Source: Mycobacterium paraffinicum (GTDB taxonomy: Bacteria; Actinomycetota; Actinomycetes; Mycobacteriales; Mycobacteriaceae). From it: a stretch of 64,000 nt of DNA. A model generated the notes under the pieces. It did no database searches and had not been told where the DNA came from. It saw only the letters and a list, made by a program, of their open reading frames with translations. Of this stretch, positions 61,021 through 64,000 are shown piece by piece. The stretch is taken from NCBI RefSeq assembly GCF_001907675.1, contig NZ_MPNT01000005.1:186001-250000 (forward strand), in the 5' to 3' direction. The stretch's first letter is position 1, and each line of letters starts with the position of its first letter. The translations under genes were made by a program, and so were the position numbers.

Positions 61021-62232
61021 GTGCGCGCACTGTGCTGGAACGGCGTCAACGACCTTTCGGTAGAGACGGTCGACGACCCCAAGATCCTCAATCCCCACGA
61101 CGCGATCATCGAAGTTCGGCTCACCACCACTTGCGGATCGGATCTGCACTTCATCGACGGCTATCTGCCCGGGATGCGTGCAGGCGACGTCTTCGGCCAC
61201 GAATTCATGGGCGTCGTGGTGGAGACGGGGCCAGAGGTGCGGGACACCCACGTGCGCGACCGAGTGGTGGTGCCGTCTTTCATCGCCTGCAATCAGTGCT
61301 GGTATTGCGAGCACGAGTTGTATTCGTGCTGCGACACCACCAACCCCAACGCCGAACTGCAGCAGCCTCTGCTGGGTTACCCCTCGGGCGGGATCTATGG
61401 CTACACCCATCCGTTCGGTGGCTACGCAGGCTCGCACGCGCAGTACGTTCGCGTGCCGTTCGCCGACGCGAATTGCTTTGCCATTCCGGGTGATATCAGC
61501 GACGAGCAGGCGCTCTTCCTCTCCGACGCGGTGCCGACCGGGTTCATGGGCGCCGACTTCTGCGACATCGCCGGAGGAGACACGGTCGCGGTCTGGGGCT
61601 CCGGTGGCGTGGGGTTGATGGCCGCCCGCAGCGCGCTGCTGCTCGGCGCGGAACGCGCGATTGTCGTCGACCGGATCCCCGAGCGACTGGCCTTGGCGCA
61701 GAACGAGTTCGGCTTGGAGACGATCGACTACACGGCGGTCGACAGCGTGCACGAGACGCTGCGCGAGATGACCGGTGGCCGAGGGCCCGATGCCTGCATC
61801 GACGCCGTCGGCATGGAGGCTCACGGCACCGGCGCGCAGCAGCTCTACGACCGTGCCAAGCAGTTCCTGCGAATGGAGACCGACCGCGCCAGCGCGCTGC
61901 GACAGGCGATCCTGGCGTGCCGCAAGGGCGGAGTCGTCTCCGTCCTCGGGGTCTACGGGCTGACCGACAAGTTCCCGACGGGTGTGCTGACCAACAAGGG
62001 GCTGACCCTCAAGACGGCCCAACAGCACGGTCAGCGCTACATGTCCCGGCTGTTCGACTACGTCGAGCAGGGCGACCTGAACCCCGCCAAGCTGATCAGC
62101 CATGTCCTGCCGCTCGAGGACGGCGTGCTCGCCTACGACCTGTTCAAGAACAAGAAGGACGACTGCGTCCGGGTGGCGATGCGTCCCGGCATGAAAGCCG
62201 GCGCGTCCGACAGCGGAAAGGACGGGCTCTAA
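61021..62232 (+). CDS. Zinc-dependent alcohol dehydrogenase
   Basis: 403 residues. Catalytic zinc ligands in TTCGSDLHF and GHEFMG; structural zinc motif CNQCWYCEHELYSCC; NAD motif WGSGGVGLMA; IDAVGMEAHG. It resembles glutathione-independent formaldehyde dehydrogenase-type ADHs. GTG 61021. Overlapping transcription with an SRPBCC protein upstream and DUF6480 and another small gene downstream suggests a four-gene operon, possibly for aldehyde or stress metabolism. Confidence 0.9.
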   Translation: MRALCWNGVNDLSVETVDDPKILNPHDAIIEVRLTTTCGSDLHFIDGYLPGMRAGDVFGHEFMGVVVETGPEVRDTHVRDRVVVPSFIACNQCWYCEHELYSCCDTTNPNAELQQPLLGYPSGGIYGYTHPFGGYAGSHAQYVRVPFADANCFAIPGDISDEQALFLSDAVPTGFMGADFCDIAGGDTVAVWGSGGVGLMAARSALLLGAERAIVVDRIPERLALAQNEFGLETIDYTAVDSVHETLREMTGGRGPDACIDAVGMEAHGTGAQQLYDRAKQFLRMETDRASALRQAILACRKGGVVSVLGVYGLTDKFPTGVLTNKGLTLKTAQQHGQRYMSRLFDYVEQGDLNPAKLISHVLPLEDGVLAYDLFKNKKDDCVRVAMRPGMKAGASDSGKDGL

Positions 62233-62234
62233 CG

Positions 62235-62480
62235 ATGACCGCGCAGCCCCCCAACCCCGATCCGGTCCAAACGCCCGGCCTCGAGCCGGGAGGGGGCGTC
62301 CCTGAGGGGACCACTCCCCCGGCCGCCCCGCAGACCGCGGGCGCTGGCGAGCACCAACCGCCGGCGACCCGGCGGTTCACCCCGAGCTCCGTACTCACGG
62401 TGATCGGCGTCTGCGTCTTTGCCGTGGTCTTCCTTGCCGTTGCGGTGCTGCTCGTGATGAAAATGGTTGGGGTGTCTTGA
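62235..62480 (+). CDS. DUF6480-like small membrane protein
   Basis: 81 residues. The N-terminal PDPVQTPGLEPGGGVPEGTTPP matches DUF6480; a C-terminal helix (VLTVIGVCVFAVVFLAVAVLLVM) spans the membrane. ATG 62235 begins two bases after the dehydrogenase stop, so they are coupled. Confidence 0.8.
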   Translation: MTAQPPNPDPVQTPGLEPGGGVPEGTTPPAAPQTAGAGEHQPPATRRFTPSSVLTVIGVCVFAVVFLAVAVLLVMKMVGVS

Positions 62481-62481
62481 T

Positions 62482-62733
62482 ATGGGCGTCAGCGCTGAGG
62501 ATGTGCGGCGGCTGCTGGACGGCCACGACAAGGACGCCGTACTGGTTGCCATCGAGGGACGCATCGACGTCGCTTCGACGGCGGAGTTGGAGTCACCGCA
62601 GTACCGTGGCGCCCTGCAGCTCGCGACGCGCCGGGAGGTGTTGGAGCGCGCCGGGGGTGCGCAGCTCTCGGAGCGTGAGCTGGCCGAACAGGCCGAGGAA
62701 CTCGACACGGCGCTGCGCAACCTGGGTGCCTGA
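62482..62733 (+). CDS. Conserved small hypothetical protein
   Basis: 83 residues, charged and helical: MGVSAEDVRRLLDGHDKDAVLVAIEGRIDV, then a Glu/Ala-rich end. No recognised family. ATG 62482 follows the DUF6480 stop by one base; last gene of the probable operon. Confidence 0.65.
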   Translation: MGVSAEDVRRLLDGHDKDAVLVAIEGRIDVASTAELESPQYRGALQLATRREVLERAGGAQLSERELAEQAEELDTALRNLGA

Positions 62734-62764
62734 ATTCGTCCCTGGAGGCGCGGGACAGCCTCGA

Positions 62765-63610
62765 CTAGAGGCCGATTGTGACGGGGTCGCCGACGTGGAT
62801 GACGCCGTCGGTCACCACCGCCAGATACGCGCCTGCGCACGGCTGAGCGCCGTGACCTCCTGTGTCCCAGCGGTTTTCGGCGGCAGGTGTGCGAAGCGCC
62901 TGCGGTGCGCGTGGCAGTGAGCCGTGCTCGAGCGTGGGTACGACGCAGCGTGACGTTGCCGTCAAGACGCGCAGCCGCACCTCGCCGACCGCGATCTCCT
63001 GGCCGACCCAGTCGTTCTCCACATAGGGCGGGCAACCCGGCGGCGTCGCGAACACCAGGTTCGGGCGATACCGCAGGGCCTCGACGCCGATGTGTTCGAG
63101 CGTGGCCGTGGTGATCGCGTGCAGCGGGGCTTCGTCGGTGAACGAGTCGCCCGGCGTCGTCCGTGCGATCTCCAAGATGCGCCCGCCGACTTCGGCGTCC
63201 AAGCCCAGTTCGAGCAGCTGCTCGGGGTCCGGGCGCACCAATGTCGCGCCGTCGGGGCGTTGGGTGACCAGCCGGACGGTTCGCCCCAACAGCTGCGAAA
63301 GGCGGTCATCGACGCCGGGGTCGTCGGCCGCCACGCTCGTCCCATCGGGTAGTTCGATGTTGACCCCGCCGGCGTGGCGGTTGGCGGTGCACGTCAACAG
63401 CGCGCGCCACAGCCGGGCGTTCTTGGCGCTGGCCACGTGCCCGGTGGTGGCGTCGAGCAGAGCCAGCCTCCGGTCCCCTTCGGCGCCGTGCTCGTCGACG
63501 AACATGCTCGGCACGGTCTCGCCGAGCATCGACTTCACCGGGTAGCGCAGCAGGCTCTGAACCCGCATCTCGCCCGCGGCTCGACCTGAAAAGGCCGTTG
63601 GCTCCTCCAC
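62765..63610 (-). CDS. MOSC domain protein
   Basis: 281 residues. N-terminal beta-barrel-type MOSC_N (VQSLLRYPVKSMLGETVPSMFV, GDRRLALLD), then MOSC with RYRPNLVF, WVGQEIAVGEVRLRV and the Cys in TSRCVVPT that could hold molybdenum cofactor. Members carry or move the molybdenum cofactor or reduce N-hydroxylated compounds. ATG 63610; ATG 63568 would drop 14 residues. Confidence 0.88.
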   Translation of the reverse strand: MEEPTAFSGRAAGEMRVQSLLRYPVKSMLGETVPSMFVDEHGAEGDRRLALLDATTGHVASAKNARLWRALLTCTANRHAGGVNIELPDGTSVAADDPGVDDRLSQLLGRTVRLVTQRPDGATLVRPDPEQLLELGLDAEVGGRILEIARTTPGDSFTDEAPLHAITTATLEHIGVEALRYRPNLVFATPPGCPPYVENDWVGQEIAVGEVRLRVLTATSRCVVPTLEHGSLPRAPQALRTPAAENRWDTGGHGAQPCAGAYLAVVTDGVIHVGDPVTIGL

Positions 63611-63700
63611 TGGCTATCCCCACTCAGCGACGCTGCCCGCACTGTCTGGATCCAGACTATGCGGGCAGGACGCGAAACCCAGTGGTAGGTCGTAAACCGA

Positions 63701-64000
63701 TCAGCCGGGGCAGTAGGTCGACTCCGCCGCGCTGACCCAGCCGGTCATGTCCGCGAACGAGAAGCCCTTGGAGCTCATGCCCGAATGCAGGTCGGCGGCG
63801 ATCGCATCCGGCGTCTTGCCTGCCATCCGGTCGGAGCACACCGCGTGCCCCAGCGCGATCATGTCGGAATCGCTCGACGAGGGCCAGGTGAACCCGAGGC
63901 TGTGCAATTTCGCCAAGTAGGCGTCGTCGGTGCTGTCCGCCAAGGCAATTGCGGTGCTCGCGGTCAGGGCAGCGCCAACCATCACGGGAATTGTCAGTTT
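63701..64000 (-). CDS. Secreted DUF732 protein (5' end beyond window)
   Basis: 99 visible residues, open to the right edge. A signal segment (KLTIPVMVGAALTASTAIALA) leads into DUF732: DDAYLAKLHSLGFTW, ALGHAVCSDRMAGKTPDAIAADLHSGM, AAESTYCPG. It has the family Cys pair. The N-terminal few residues and start codon lie outside; the internal ATG at 63982 is unlikely to be the start because it would cut the signal peptide. Confidence 0.85.
   Translation of the reverse strand, partial: KLTIPVMVGAALTASTAIALADSTDDAYLAKLHSLGFTWPSSSDSDMIALGHAVCSDRMAGKTPDAIAADLHSGMSSKGFSFADMTGWVSAAESTYCPG

Noticed and set aside
1..64000. CRISPR arrays, tRNA, rRNA, insertion sequences, phage genes
   Set aside because: No regularly spaced repeat array, no cloverleaf-like sequence, no transposase, integrase or phage structural protein was found on either strand by eye.

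Overview
The window is a high-GC actinobacterial chromosome segment and almost certainly comes from a Mycobacterium. Two PPE-SVP family genes, several DUF732 and LpqH-type secreted proteins or lipoproteins, a PknH-like sensor-domain lipoprotein, a GAP (Sap) family membrane protein, a mycothiol-type DinB-like enzyme, a cutinase and an AcpM-like acyl carrier protein point that way. PPE-SVP genes favour a slow grower; the species cannot be named from this alone. I saw no rRNA, tRNA, CRISPR array, transposase or phage gene.

Positions 1-26.7 kb look accessory. A TetR gene (cut by the left edge) faces an FAD monooxygenase gene across a palindromic operator; the monooxygenase is followed by a dedicated acyl carrier protein and a decayed SRPBCC gene. 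A LysR gene then faces a four-gene operon: DinB-like/maleylpyruvate isomerase-like enzyme, 6-oxocamphor hydrolase-like crotonase, and two SDRs. From 7.5 to 12.7 kb real genes (WYL regulator, NTF2-like protein, CPBP intramembrane protease, chagasin-like lipoprotein) are mixed with 3' remnants of an SGNH hydrolase, a CTP-synthase-like amidotransferase and an MmpL transporter. Next come a metallo-beta-lactamase-fold gene facing an HxlR regulator across twin operators, a ParD-like/zeta toxin-antitoxin pair with a tandem operator, an XRE regulator facing an epimerase, two PPE genes, a GMC oxidoreductase, a Ser/Thr kinase with a YVTN propeller, and a diguanylate cyclase. A small dispersed repeat (two A/T-rich boxes exactly 15 bases apart, usually followed by GTTACCNGTAA) occurs five times between 8 and 22.7 kb and was not seen elsewhere.

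Positions 26.7-45.9 kb hold mostly small secreted proteins and redox or tailoring enzymes: LpqH-like lipoprotein, alpha/beta hydrolase, O-methyltransferase, a TetR/NIPSNAP/DUF4267 locus with a triple operator, a membrane-PPOX fusion, a WWDP-repeat secreted protein, NlpC/P60 hydrolase, HugZ-like protein, a DUF899-SRPBCC pair, a GGDEF-EAL protein, DUF732, FKBP, a berberine-bridge-type oxidase, a GAP protein, a methyltransferase and an M42 peptidase.

Positions 46-64 kb look like stable mycobacterial backbone: lipoproteins, a CitE-like lyase, a TIGR00027-type methyltransferase, zwf, a PheA/TfdB-type monooxygenase, hrpA, enoyl-CoA hydratase, cutinase, a CsbD/coiled-coil pair, a run of small genes around a zinc alcohol dehydrogenase, a MOSC protein, and a DUF732 gene cut by the right edge.

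The best candidates for an under-described system are the TetR/monooxygenase/ACP module at the left end, whose ACP carries a clear compensating double frameshift, and the LysR-controlled diketone-hydrolase operon beside it.
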